Source of the DNA: Methanobrevibacter sp.
GTDB taxonomy: Archaea; Methanobacteriota; Methanobacteria; Methanobacteriales; Methanobacteriaceae
Assembly: GCF_017539065.1 (NCBI RefSeq)
Contig: NZ_JAFYHP010000027.1
Span: forward strand, 1-64,000
Direction: 5' to 3'
DNA: 64,000 nt
A program made the translations under genes and the position numbers. The notes beneath the pieces were generated by a model that did no database searches, was not told the origin of the DNA, and saw nothing but the letters and a program-made list of their open reading frames with translations. This document shows positions 17,328-28,400 of this stretch, piece by piece; the stretch's first letter is position 1; each line of letters begins with the position of its first letter.

Positions 17328-18452
17328 ATGTTTCAAAAAAAATATAGTTTATTGATTGCACTATTAGTGTTAGCAATCTTTGCTGTAGGTAGCGTATCTG
17401 CAGCTGATAATATAACCGCTGATAGTGATGTACCTGCTGATGACATCGCAGTAGATGATGTATCAGCAGATTTGACAGATGAACAAAAGGAAACAACATC
17501 TGATATAGAAGCAGATGTAGCTGATGAAACTGAAAACCTTAGAACAACTTCATATCACGTTAATAATAGTATGGATTTAACTACTATTCAGGGTTATATT
17601 GATAATGCTGCTGATGGTTCAACTATTTATTTTGATGCTGGAAATTATACTGGCGTAACTTTAACCTTAACTAAAAGTAATGTAGTTTATAGTGGATATG
17701 GAGCTAATTTAACTGGAACTGGATCTAACCATGTTTTCAATTTAGCAAATAACTTAAATAATTTCACAATCTGTGGATTCAATATAAATGTAAACGATAA
17801 TTCAGATGAATATTCTGCAATTTATGGTTCTTTTATATCTAATGGAAATATTAATCATAATACTTTCTACAATGGAGCTAATGGAATCAATATTAATAAA
17901 AAATATGACAATATGACTGTAGAAGATAATATTATTTATGGCATGACTAATGATGGAATATCATTCGCTCAACCTAACTCAAACAGTAACATTAACACAC
18001 TTGGAAATACTTACATCTCCAGAAATAATATTACCAACTGTAAATATGGTATCTTTGTAGGAGGTAATTTCAAAGGAGTTATTTCCGATAACAATATTGT
18101 AGTCAATGATGGTAGGTCAACTCCTACCTGGGGAATTCAATCTGCAGGTAAGAAACCTGGGGCAATAAGTAATATTGTAGCTAATATAACTGGAAACACA
18201 ATTACTGGTGTTCAAACTGGAATTGAATTTATTAATATGACTGTAATTAGTTTGAATATTAATTATAATAATATTACTACTGTATCTAATACAACATACA
18301 CAATTGATTATGGTACTAATTTCTCTGTAGCTGCAAATGGTGAATTCTACATGTATTATAATAGATTATGTGGAAAAATAAAGAAATCTTTATTAGATTT
18401 ATGCACTGATTATTATAATTATTGTGATGGGGATGTTGACCTAAATAATTAA
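17328..18452 (+). CDS. Secreted beta-helix adhesin-like protein without visible anchor
   Basis: 374 residues; AAGGTGA precedes the ATG. A textbook signal peptide (FQKKYSLLIALLVLAIFAVG, cleavage after VSAA) and an acidic linker are followed by a beta-helix over about residues 85-340, rich in Asn and Ile turns (NFTICGFNINVNDN, NMTVEDNIIYGM, YISRNNITNCKYGIFVGGNF). It stops soon after the helix with no Ig-like domain and no membrane segment, so it may be released or held by a partner. A strong hairpin follows, then the next adhesin gene. Confidence 0.8.
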   Translation: MFQKKYSLLIALLVLAIFAVGSVSAADNITADSDVPADDIAVDDVSADLTDEQKETTSDIEADVADETENLRTTSYHVNNSMDLTTIQGYIDNAADGSTIYFDAGNYTGVTLTLTKSNVVYSGYGANLTGTGSNHVFNLANNLNNFTICGFNINVNDNSDEYSAIYGSFISNGNINHNTFYNGANGININKKYDNMTVEDNIIYGMTNDGISFAQPNSNSNINTLGNTYISRNNITNCKYGIFVGGNFKGVISDNNIVVNDGRSTPTWGIQSAGKKPGAISNIVANITGNTITGVQTGIEFINMTVISLNINYNNITTVSNTTYTIDYGTNFSVAANGEFYMYYNRLCGKIKKSLLDLCTDYYNYCDGDVDLNN

Positions 18453-18461
18453 TTATATGGG

Positions 18462-18516
18462 ATGTTGGAGGTTGGAAAAATTTAATTTTAATCACTTCCA
18501 AACCTCAACATTTTTT
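18462..18516 (+). terminator. Strong terminator hairpin after 17328-18452
   Basis: ATGTTGGAGGTTGGAA (18462-18477) pairs almost fully with TTCCAAACCTCAACAT (18496-18511), followed by six T. It lies 9 bp after the stop and 12 bp before the next gene's start, so it also forms the leader of 18529-22296 if transcription reads through. Confidence 0.75.
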
Positions 18517-18528
18517 CACGTGATATTT

Positions 18529-21500
18529 ATGAAAAAATATTGTATATTTTTATTTTTTCTCTTTTTCATCTTAATTTCATCTGTTAGTGCAGCCTCTAAT
18601 ATTGAGAATATTACTCTTGATAACTATAATGGGTTTTTAGAAGAATCAGACATGGATTCATTGTCAATTAGTCCAATTAACGATGAAATTTCTGTAAGTG
18701 AAAATGAAGATATTTTAACCTCCTCAGAAGAGTTAATTACTAATCCAAATTTTGATGATGCTATAGATTATGGAAATGGAAATGTATCTATCTCTGGTTG
18801 GACTTATACTCCAGCTAGCAATGGTAAAGGGACAATAAAAGTTGAAAATGATGGTGATGAACATGGAAACTATATTCGTTTATCAAATACACAAGGAGGT
18901 TTCTCATCAATTGATAGAATATCTGCATTATCTCAAAAAATAGATTTAACCAATATATTAAATATTACTTTTGAAATAAAAAAAGGAGGGCAAAATGTAG
19001 GGTATAATTTTGATGAAATTAATGTCCAAACTAATATGAGAATAGATACTTCGTTACCATTAAATCAATGGGTTAATTATACAATTGATACTTCAAGTTT
19101 GACTGGTGTCCATGAGTTATTTTTAATATCCGCACAAATACGTGATGGTTTTTGTATTGATTCATTTACATATTGTCTAGAAGAAAGCAAAGCAGATGTT
19201 GAAATTAATAATTATGTAAATAATCCAGTAAAGTTTAATTATACAACAACAGATAATATTACTAATTGGTTTTGGGATTTTGGAGATGGAACATATAGTA
19301 ATCTCTCCAATCCAGTACATACTTATTCAGAGATTGGAACATATAATGCAAAATTAACAATGTCTAATGATACTGATTCAAAAAATATTTCTTATTCTGT
19401 TGATATTATTGAAAAGGTTATTGCTGATTTTAATTATTATGAGCCTTATAGTAATAGGGTGGATTTCACTGATTTATCATCCGGTAATCCAATATCTTGG
19501 ACATGGGATTGGGGTGATGGAAAAACTAGTACTTATTACTCCAAAAATTCATTCTTCTATTATTATTCTTCAGGTGCTTTGGGAAGTTTTGATGTAACAT
19601 TAACAGTTACAGATAAATTTGGAAATACAAGTTCTATTACTAAAAAAGGCATTGTTAAATTTTATAATTCAGTAGCTTATCCTATTAGTGTTGATAGTTT
19701 TGAGAATAGTGCTGATGGTTGGACATTAGGTGATGGCGCTAGTTTATCAACTGATTTCCATCAAGGTAATGATGGAAAATATAGTATTGGTTTAAGTGAA
19801 GACACATATATTGAAAAGATTATTAATTTTGACAATATTGATTCAATTAGTCTTTATGCATACAGTACTCATGAATCTGGTGGTTTAAGATATATTAATT
19901 TATATATTGATGGAAATCAGGTTGTTCATGATGGAATTTATCATTATGGTTGGAGTCCAATTTCATACTCAACTAGTAATTTAGTTGGAAACCATAACGT
20001 TACATTAAAATCTAATGATGGAGTCTATTTTGATACTATCACTTTAAAGACTAATTCCTATTATTTAGCTAACTTCACAACTGCTATCACAGATATTAAT
20101 GGTGAAGATATTACTGTTAAATTCACTGATAATTCCTATGGTACTTATAATGGGTTCTTATGGACTTTTGATGGTGAAAATACAAGCACTTTACAAAATC
20201 CGACATTCACATTTAAGAAAGGAACTCACACTGTAACTTTAATTATTTATCGTGATGGAATTAAAATGAGTTCAATTACTAAAGATTTGAACTTGGATCT
20301 TCCAACTATTGCAGATAATAGTTATGCTACCATACAAGAAGCAATTAATGCAGCTAACGCTAATGATGTAATTGATATTCCTAATATGGATTATAAATTT
20401 AGTGAAAATCTGTTAATCAATAAATCTTTAACTTTAAACTTTAATGGTGCAGTTTTATCTGCTAAAGATACATCAATTCCATTGTTTAACATTACTGAAG
20501 GTGCAACTGTAACTGTAACTAATATTGGTTTAGACAAAGACACTACTTTAGTAACTGATAGTAATTCTAAATTAATTATTAGGGATTCTGATATTGGTGT
20601 TAATTTAGCTTTAAGTGAAGGTAATGTTGATTTATTGGATGATTCATTTAATAATTCTGTTTTAACTATTGCTGCTAATACTAACATTGCTAATTCAACA
20701 ATTAGCAGTGGTGCAGTCATTGTCAATAATGGCAAATCTAAAATCTTCAACACAACAATCAATGGTTGTGATGTTGCTATTACACAAACTGCAGGAGAAC
20801 TAGACATCATCAGTAACGTAATTACAGATAATAATATTGCTATTAACGTAACTGGAGGTACTAAAACTAACATTGAATATAACCTTATTTACTCTAATGC
20901 TAAATTTGGTTTGGTTTATGTTGGTGAAAATGTAACTAACGCTAATAACTGGTGGGGAAATAAAGATGAACCATCAAGTTTCAATGGCAAAAACTTATCC
21001 GACAGTTACTATGATATTTACAGGTTAGGAGAAGATAGTCCATTATTCAATTCTTATTTAACATTAACATTCAATGTTTCTGAAAATATGATGGAAACTA
21101 ACAAGGACTATCAGGTAAGCATTGAAGCATTAACTGATAAAGGTGAAAAAGTCACTGGTTATCTTAAAACTATTGATTTGGAAATCACCTCAGATGGTAA
21201 TATTTATCATGCTGTTTTAGAAAATGGTGTTGGTAAATTTACAATAACTGCTCCTAATGTTGAAGCAAACAACCTCACATTAACAGTGGATGGAAATAAT
21301 TATCTTTTAAACACTCCTGTAAAAGAAATCGTGACCAGTATTATTAAAATAACTGGTGTTGATGGAAATCTTACAGTTCATGGAGTTTTAAAAGATTCCA
21401 AAGGTAATGTTCTCGGTAATGCCATTGTCAACTATAAAATCGGTAATGACGAAGTGCAAAACACAACCACCAACCCTGATGGCGAATTTACTTTAAAAGC

Positions 21501-22296
21501 TGTTAATGGTGCAACTGTCAGCGTATCTTATGATGGTAATTCATATACTATTGGATCTGATGATTCCATTACTTTAAGTGATATTGCTTCCAATCAGGAA
21601 GATAATAAGACAGTTTCTGAGTTGCAAACACAATTAAAAGATGCTCAGGATAATGCTTCTCAATTGAATGATAAATTGGATAATTTAACAGTTCAATTAA
21701 ACGAAGCTCAAAAAACAATCCAAAACTTATCCAGTGATATTTCCACAACTGTCAGTGCAAATGATTTAACAATCAAAGCTTTAGACAGTGGAAACATACA
21801 GGTAACACTTAAAGACGCCAATAATAACCTATTAACTAATAAAAGCGTTCAGGTTATTATTAATGGAGTTACTTATACTGGAACCACCAATAATAATGGA
21901 ATTGCAAGCATTAATGTTAAATTTGCAAGTGCAGGCACATATAATGCTGTTGTATCATTCCTGGGTGATGACAAGTATAAAGGATCAATCAGCACCAGTA
22001 AAGTTGTTGTAAATAAAAAAGCAGCTGCTTTAACTGTTAAAAAAGCAACCTTGAAGGTTAAGAAGGTTAAAAAGATTAAAGTTACTTTAAAATCTGATGG
22101 TAAAGCTGTAGCTGGTAAAACCATTACTATTAAAGTTAACAAGAAAACTTTCAAAGCCAAGACTAACAAGAATGGTGTGGCCACTATTAAAGTTAAAGTT
22201 ACCAAGAAAGGTAAGTTTAATGCTGTTGTTAAATTCGCAGGTGATAATACCTACAAAGGAGTAACAAAGAAAGTAAAATTAAATGTTAAAAAATAA
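18529..22296 (+). CDS. Large adhesin-like protein with PKD domains, beta-helix and Ig-like C-terminus
   Basis: 1255 residues from the ATG at 18529; an upstream in-frame ATG at 18457 would put 24 polar residues before the signal peptide (KKYCIFLFFLFFILISSVSA) and lies in the terminator stem. Order: jelly-roll-like region (65-215), PKD (about 225-290, NWFWDFGDGTYSNLSNPVHT), PKD-like (297-370), a second jelly-roll-like region, PKD (514-585), a short beta-helix (590-830, KIFNTTINGCDVAITQTAGE), a coiled coil (about 1020-1070) and two Lys-rich Ig-like units. The PKD to beta-helix part is paralogous to the N-terminus of 22464-29027. Surface location is clear; ligand unknown. Confidence 0.85.
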   Translation: MKKYCIFLFFLFFILISSVSAASNIENITLDNYNGFLEESDMDSLSISPINDEISVSENEDILTSSEELITNPNFDDAIDYGNGNVSISGWTYTPASNGKGTIKVENDGDEHGNYIRLSNTQGGFSSIDRISALSQKIDLTNILNITFEIKKGGQNVGYNFDEINVQTNMRIDTSLPLNQWVNYTIDTSSLTGVHELFLISAQIRDGFCIDSFTYCLEESKADVEINNYVNNPVKFNYTTTDNITNWFWDFGDGTYSNLSNPVHTYSEIGTYNAKLTMSNDTDSKNISYSVDIIEKVIADFNYYEPYSNRVDFTDLSSGNPISWTWDWGDGKTSTYYSKNSFFYYYSSGALGSFDVTLTVTDKFGNTSSITKKGIVKFYNSVAYPISVDSFENSADGWTLGDGASLSTDFHQGNDGKYSIGLSEDTYIEKIINFDNIDSISLYAYSTHESGGLRYINLYIDGNQVVHDGIYHYGWSPISYSTSNLVGNHNVTLKSNDGVYFDTITLKTNSYYLANFTTAITDINGEDITVKFTDNSYGTYNGFLWTFDGENTSTLQNPTFTFKKGTHTVTLIIYRDGIKMSSITKDLNLDLPTIADNSYATIQEAINAANANDVIDIPNMDYKFSENLLINKSLTLNFNGAVLSAKDTSIPLFNITEGATVTVTNIGLDKDTTLVTDSNSKLIIRDSDIGVNLALSEGNVDLLDDSFNNSVLTIAANTNIANSTISSGAVIVNNGKSKIFNTTINGCDVAITQTAGELDIISNVITDNNIAINVTGGTKTNIEYNLIYSNAKFGLVYVGENVTNANNWWGNKDEPSSFNGKNLSDSYYDIYRLGEDSPLFNSYLTLTFNVSENMMETNKDYQVSIEALTDKGEKVTGYLKTIDLEITSDGNIYHAVLENGVGKFTITAPNVEANNLTLTVDGNNYLLNTPVKEIVTSIIKITGVDGNLTVHGVLKDSKGNVLGNAIVNYKIGNDEVQNTTTNPDGEFTLKAVNGATVSVSYDGNSYTIGSDDSITLSDIASNQEDNKTVSELQTQLKDAQDNASQLNDKLDNLTVQLNEAQKTIQNLSSDISTTVSANDLTIKALDSGNIQVTLKDANNNLLTNKSVQVIINGVTYTGTTNNNGIASINVKFASAGTYNAVVSFLGDDKYKGSISTSKVVVNKKAAALTVKKATLKVKKVKKIKVTLKSDGKAVAGKTITIKVNKKTFKAKTNKNGVATIKVKVTKKGKFNAVVKFAGDNTYKGVTKKVKLNVKK

Positions 22297-22325
22297 GAAA
22301 AAATATTCTTTTCTTATTTTTTTTA
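22292..22325 (+). terminator. Terminator of 18529-22296
   Basis: AATAAGAAAA (22292-22301) and TTTTCTTATT (22309-22318) form a perfect 10-bp stem that contains the stop codon, followed by a T-rich run. Confidence 0.75.
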
Positions 22326-22463
22326 TTTATTTTTTTTAAAGGGTGTATGGTGCTCATAATGTTTGGGTTTGAGTCCTAAGGGTGCCGCAAAACAAAATAT
22401 ATTGTTGAATTTTTTAAAAAATTTAATTATATAAAAAAAACTAATGGTAAAAATGGTGTTTTT

Positions 22464-25400
22464 ATGAATGTTGAAAAGTTTTTAATTGTTTTATTTGTTT
22501 TAATTACTTTTCTATTAATGTCTGTAGGTGGGGTTTTCGCTGAAGATAATATAGTTAATGAAACATTACAAGTTAATAATGCTTCAGCTGATTCAGTGCT
22601 TATGGATGATTCTTTGTATGAAAACAACAATCCAAATCAAAATAATACATTACAATCAAATGATGATGATTCTTTGGTTGCTAATTTCACAAGTGATGTA
22701 AATAAAGGCACAAATTCGTTAACTGTCAATTTCACAGACACTAGCAGTGGCAGTCCTAATGGTTGGTTGTGGGATTTTGGTGATGGAACTAACAGTACAC
22801 AACAAAACCCAACACATATCTACAATCAAATCGGTTATTTCAATGTAACTTTAAAAGTATCCACTAATGATGGTTCTAGTGATAGTATTGTTAAAAATGA
22901 TTTTATTCATGTGTGTTATAGTAAAGAGATTCTTTCAAATCCTGATTTTGAAGAGGGTAATAAATGGGTAGGTTGGGATTATTCTGCATCTTCAATTTAT
23001 TCATTTCAAAAAAATGTTAAATCCGGTAGGCGATGTGTACAAATTGCTAATAATGGTTTTATTTCCCAAGTAGTTAATTTGGATACCGTGGATTATATTG
23101 GTTTTTGGTATAGATCCACTACACAAGGCGCTTATGTGAATGTTTTATTGGATGATGATGTTATCCAGAAATATTCTAGTAATGTTTTGGAAATGGGTAT
23201 CTGGGAATTTGTTTTATTGAATTTTTCAAACGTATCTGGTTTTCATACTCTTAAGTTCGCTCAAAGTGGCGGAAATGGGTTCTTGGATTCTTTTGAGGTA
23301 ATGCAAAATGATAATATTCTTGTTAATTTTACTTTAACTAGTTTCACTCTTAATGGTGATAATCTTACTTTAAGTTTCAATGATTACAGTTATGGTTTGA
23401 TTGACGGTTGGCTGTGGGATTTTGGTGACAGTACTATAAGTAAAAGTCAAAATGTCACACATTCATATAAAACAGGACATTATACTGTTAGTTTAACGGT
23501 TTATAATGAAAATACTACTAAAACTATGAGATATGATGTTCCCATTAGTTTTCCAAGTATTGTGGGGTCTAGTAGGGAGTTTGGTAGTGTTCAGGAGGCT
23601 ATTGATAGTGCGGTTAGTGGTGATGTGATTAATATTCCGAATAATATTTTTTACAGTCATTTTATGGAAAATCTTGTCATTGATAAAGATTTAACTTTGA
23701 ATTTCTTTAACTGCACTTTACTTAGTGATGATGTCAATCATGTTATTAGTGTTGTTGATGGAGCAAATGTTATAATTAATAATATCTCTTTTAATAATGC
23801 ATTATTAAAAACAGATCAATCATCAAAATTAACAATCAATCAATTAAACTCAGGAAATATTAATTTATCTACTGGAAATTTTGAATTTAGAGATACAAAT
23901 TTATTAAATTCTAATATTAATATTTTAGATGCTAATTGTATTATTGATAATTGTGTTTTTAATTCTACTGGTCTTTTGGTTAATGGTGGTGAATCAAAAA
24001 TATTTAATAGTATTTTTACAGGTTCTGATGTTGCTATAACTCAAACTGGTGGGAAATTGGAAATAACAAGTAATATAATATTTGGTAATAATATTGGTGT
24101 TAATGTTTCTGGTGGAATCACTAATTTATCATCTAACATGTTTTATACAAATAATGTTAGTTTAGTTTATAATTCTAGCAGTATTGTTTATGAGGATAAT
24201 TGGTGGGGTTGTAATAATCCTTTTTATGTTTATTCGTCTGAATTGGTTGATTGTGATATTTTGCAATTAGGTGGAGTTGAATCTCCTTTAAACTCTTGGA
24301 TAATTTTAAATATTACTCAATCAAAATACTTGGATTATGAGTATTACATTGCTGGTATTACTTATTATAATCTTACAGTTGATTTTAAACATAATAATCT
24401 TGGAAATGAGATAAAAGGTCATTTAAAGGATTTGAATTTAACTTTAACTAGTATTTTTAATCATTTTTATTATGAGTACCATCATAATGGTATGGGTAAT
24501 TATTATGTTGAAAAAGTAGGTTCTGCAGTAAGTGTTGAAAGTTGTAATATTTGCGATGGTGTTGGTTGGTGTGTTTTATCATTAGGTTATTTGACCAGTG
24601 ATTTTACAAGTTTAAATGTAACTGTATTGGGTAAAAATTACACTGTTTCACTCTCAAGTAACACAGTTCAACCAAATATTACTTATGTTACTCCTTACAC
24701 TATTTTTGATGATAATTTGACAGTTGAGATTTGCTGTGAGGGAGAGGATGCTGTTATTTTTTATACATTGGATGGCAGTAATCCTGCTTATAGTTCTACT
24801 CGTCTAGTTTATACGGAGCCTTTTGTGGTGAACGAATCAACTACAGTGCATTATACTGTTATTGATTGTTGGGGTAATTTTCAAAAGACTCTTATTGATT
24901 CAATTAGGCATAATTATATTAGTTTCATTAAACAAGATGTTTTTGTAGAAGTATTTTCACCGGGTAGAAATATATATTATTCATTAGATGGATCTAAATT
25001 CAAGGGTAATGATGGAATTAGTAATATTGATGGTTGGAATTATTATTATCATCCTTTTGTTGTATTTAAACCAACTGAGATTTTTACTTTTGCTGAAAGT
25101 GGTTATGAGGATTATGGTGAATATTATCTTATTTTAAATGATGTATATTTGTATTTTTATTCACTTGATTTTAGTGTTAATTATATTAAAAATTCCACTT
25201 TGCATAGTCCTGATGCTGTTTGGAGTCAATATCAGGGGGACATTAATAATGCTGGTGTAACAAATTATTCTGGTCCTTTGACTAATCAGTCACATTGGAT
25301 TAATAATAATGTTTTTAGTTCCGGTTCTGCTGTAGTGGATAATAAAGGACGCATTGTTATTGGAGGTAGTGACGGTTATTTATATTATTTAAATAAATTG

Positions 25401-28400
25401 GGTCAGGTTATTTGGAGGTATGGTACTACTAGTCGTATTATCTGTACTCCAACAATTGGCGCTGATGATAATATTTATTTCAGTAATTGGATGAATAGTA
25501 GTGTGTACTGTATTTCACCGGAAGGTGAATTGATTTGGAAATATAATCTTGGTGATTATAATACTGGTTCTAGTCCGGTATTTGGTTTAGATAACAGGTT
25601 ATATGTATTGACTTCTAATGGAGTATACAGTAATATGTATGTTTTTAAGGAGGGTGTTTTACTTGAAAATCATACTATTCCTTTTATTTCTGGTTCTACT
25701 CCTGTTGTTTCTAATGATGGTTTGTTGTATTTGGTTTCAGCAAGACATGAGTTAGTTATTTTGAATTTTGATGGTTCTTTGAATCAGGCAATTTTAATTG
25801 ATTCTAATGCGATGGTGACTTCTGATAATCAGAATACGCAGATTTCTGTTAGTATTGGTGATGATGGAACAATATATGTTTTGAATTATTATCGTTCAAT
25901 TTATATTGAAGCTTATAGTAGTGGACGATATGAGGATAGTTATGATAGTGGTTACTTCTATCATTTTATAGTAAATGCATTTTATCCTAATGGAACTTGC
26001 AAATGGTCTACTTATATCCAGTTTGATGGAATTAAAGGATATTTAACACCTGAATTTAGAGAAGATGTTTCAGGTACTCCTACTTATTATAAAGGGGTAT
26101 TGTATATTACAGGTAATGATAATTTGATTGCTGTTAATGCTTCTAATGGGAATATATTGTGGATGAAACCGATTTCTCATTGCGGTTTGACTGCTTCATC
26201 TCCATTAGTCAGTAATAATGAAATTCTATATGTTACCAGTAATAATATGGTTTATGCATTTAATTTGAGAGGTGATTTAATCTGGCAGTATACTATGGTT
26301 GGAAGTAAGTATGGTGATCCGATTAGTTTTTCCAGTCCAACATTATCAAATGACGGCACATTAATTGTTACTACTAATCAGGGCATTTATGCTTTCCGGG
26401 ATCTTGCTGCTGATTTTACCTATGAGCATGTGAATGGTACTGAAGCAACTATTCAATTCATTGATAAGTCTACTAATGGTACTAATAGGTATTATTGGAT
26501 GTTTGGTGATGGTAATATTTCTCGTGAGCAGAATCCGGTTCATGCTTATGCTTCTGGAGGTAAATATAATGTTGTTTTACTTGTGGAGCATAATGGTAAT
26601 GTTGATTTGATGCGTAATACTACCATTGAAGTCATTTTCCATGATATTACTCCTCCAAGCAATGTATCCTATTACATTAACAATACACAGACTAGTGGTG
26701 GTGTTTTTAACCAGACACAATATGTGGCTTTGAATGCTAGTGATAGATACAGTAGTTTTGTTATTTATTATACTGTTGACGGTTCCAATCCAGTAAATAG
26801 TTCTACAACCCGAACTTACAATGCCTTGATTGAAGTTGAGGTAAATACTATTTTAAAAGCTGTTGCAGTTGATTCTGCCGGCAATTGGGGTAATGTTAGT
26901 GAAGTATTATTTAATATTACTGATGTGGTAAATGTGGAATCTACACTAGTTAGTGAGATTCAATCATTGTTGGATAATGCTGAACCGTACAGTAAGATAT
27001 TGTTTGAGTATGGTGTTGTTGAGGGTGCTAATTTCACTGTAAATAAACCGTTGAATATTATTTCAAATAATAATACTAAACTTATAGGTAATGGCAATCA
27101 GCCGGTATTTACATTTACTGAAAATGCCAAAGGTTCCATTTTAAATGGTTTTGCCATTAACAATACTAATAGCGGTATTTTAATTAAGGATACTGGTAAT
27201 ATTACTGTTAAAAATTGTCGGGTAAATGTATCTGATGGCATTGGAATTAATATCATTAACACTGAAAACATTACAGTCAAGTCCACAGAGGTCTGTGGTT
27301 GTGAGGAAGGTATTATTGTTAATAAGTCCGATTCTACTGTATTGGATGATGTTCATGTCATTGACTGTTATAGTGATGGTATTTGGATTTACCAGTCAAC
27401 AAATACTAGTGTTGTCAATTCTGTTGTTGAGGATAATGGTAAAGATCCTTATAAAGTCAACCGTGGCAATATGTTTATGGCTGATGGTATTAATGGTTTG
27501 AGATTTGTAGTCAATGTTCCGGCATCACAAAGCAGAGCCAACAATATCTTAATAGATGATTCATCAAACACTAATATACTCAACAATACCATTAACAGAG
27601 GGTATTTCGGGATTCGATTATACCACAATACTGATGGAGTGGTCATTGATAGGAATACTATTTATGAGTGTGTTGGTGATGCAATTCTTCTTTCAAATAG
27701 ATATCTGAATGTGAATATTACTCATAATCTGATTGATGGCTGTTATAATGGTATTGACTTTATGGGATACAGTGAAAATGTAACTATTAAACAGAATACT
27801 ATTAAATTGTTGCATGCTCACGACGGAGATTTATATAATTATCCCGTTATAATCGAACAGATGGCAGGTTATGTTTATGAAACATATTTCCCTGGTGATC
27901 AGTTCTTTAATCATCGAAATAATGGTATTCAGGTTTCTTATCCTGCACGTAATTTCGATGAGGGCAATACTATTATTGTTGATAATGTTGTTATCAGGTT
28001 ATCACACAGGTCTTGGGAGGCAAGGAAATATACTGGTTATATTGATGCCGGCTGTGACAGTTACGGTTATAACCTGATGGATGGTTCTTCCAGTTACAGC
28101 TTAACCGATTTCGGTGGTGCTACCAGTTATCATGAAGGCAAGGTCGATTTGGTACTTGACCGTATTGGTGATGCAAAATTCCGCTTAAGGTTAATCAACA
28201 GATTGGATGATCATTACTTGTCTGAGATTCCTGAGTTTGATGTGATTTTCACTGCTGGTGGTTTTACTCAGACTGTTAAGTTTATTAATGATTCTGCAAT
28301 TGCAGAATTTGATGTTGCTATGGCAGTCAGTGATATTGAGGCTATTATTTCAGGTGAAATCAGAAAGTCTGCCCACTTTGATATTCCTATTAGTGAAGGT

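Noticed and set aside
22330..22400. Sequence GGTTTGAGTCC after the 18529 gene, resembling a tRNA T-arm
   Set aside because: No acceptor or anticodon stem can be built around it, so it is not a tRNA or a clear fragment.
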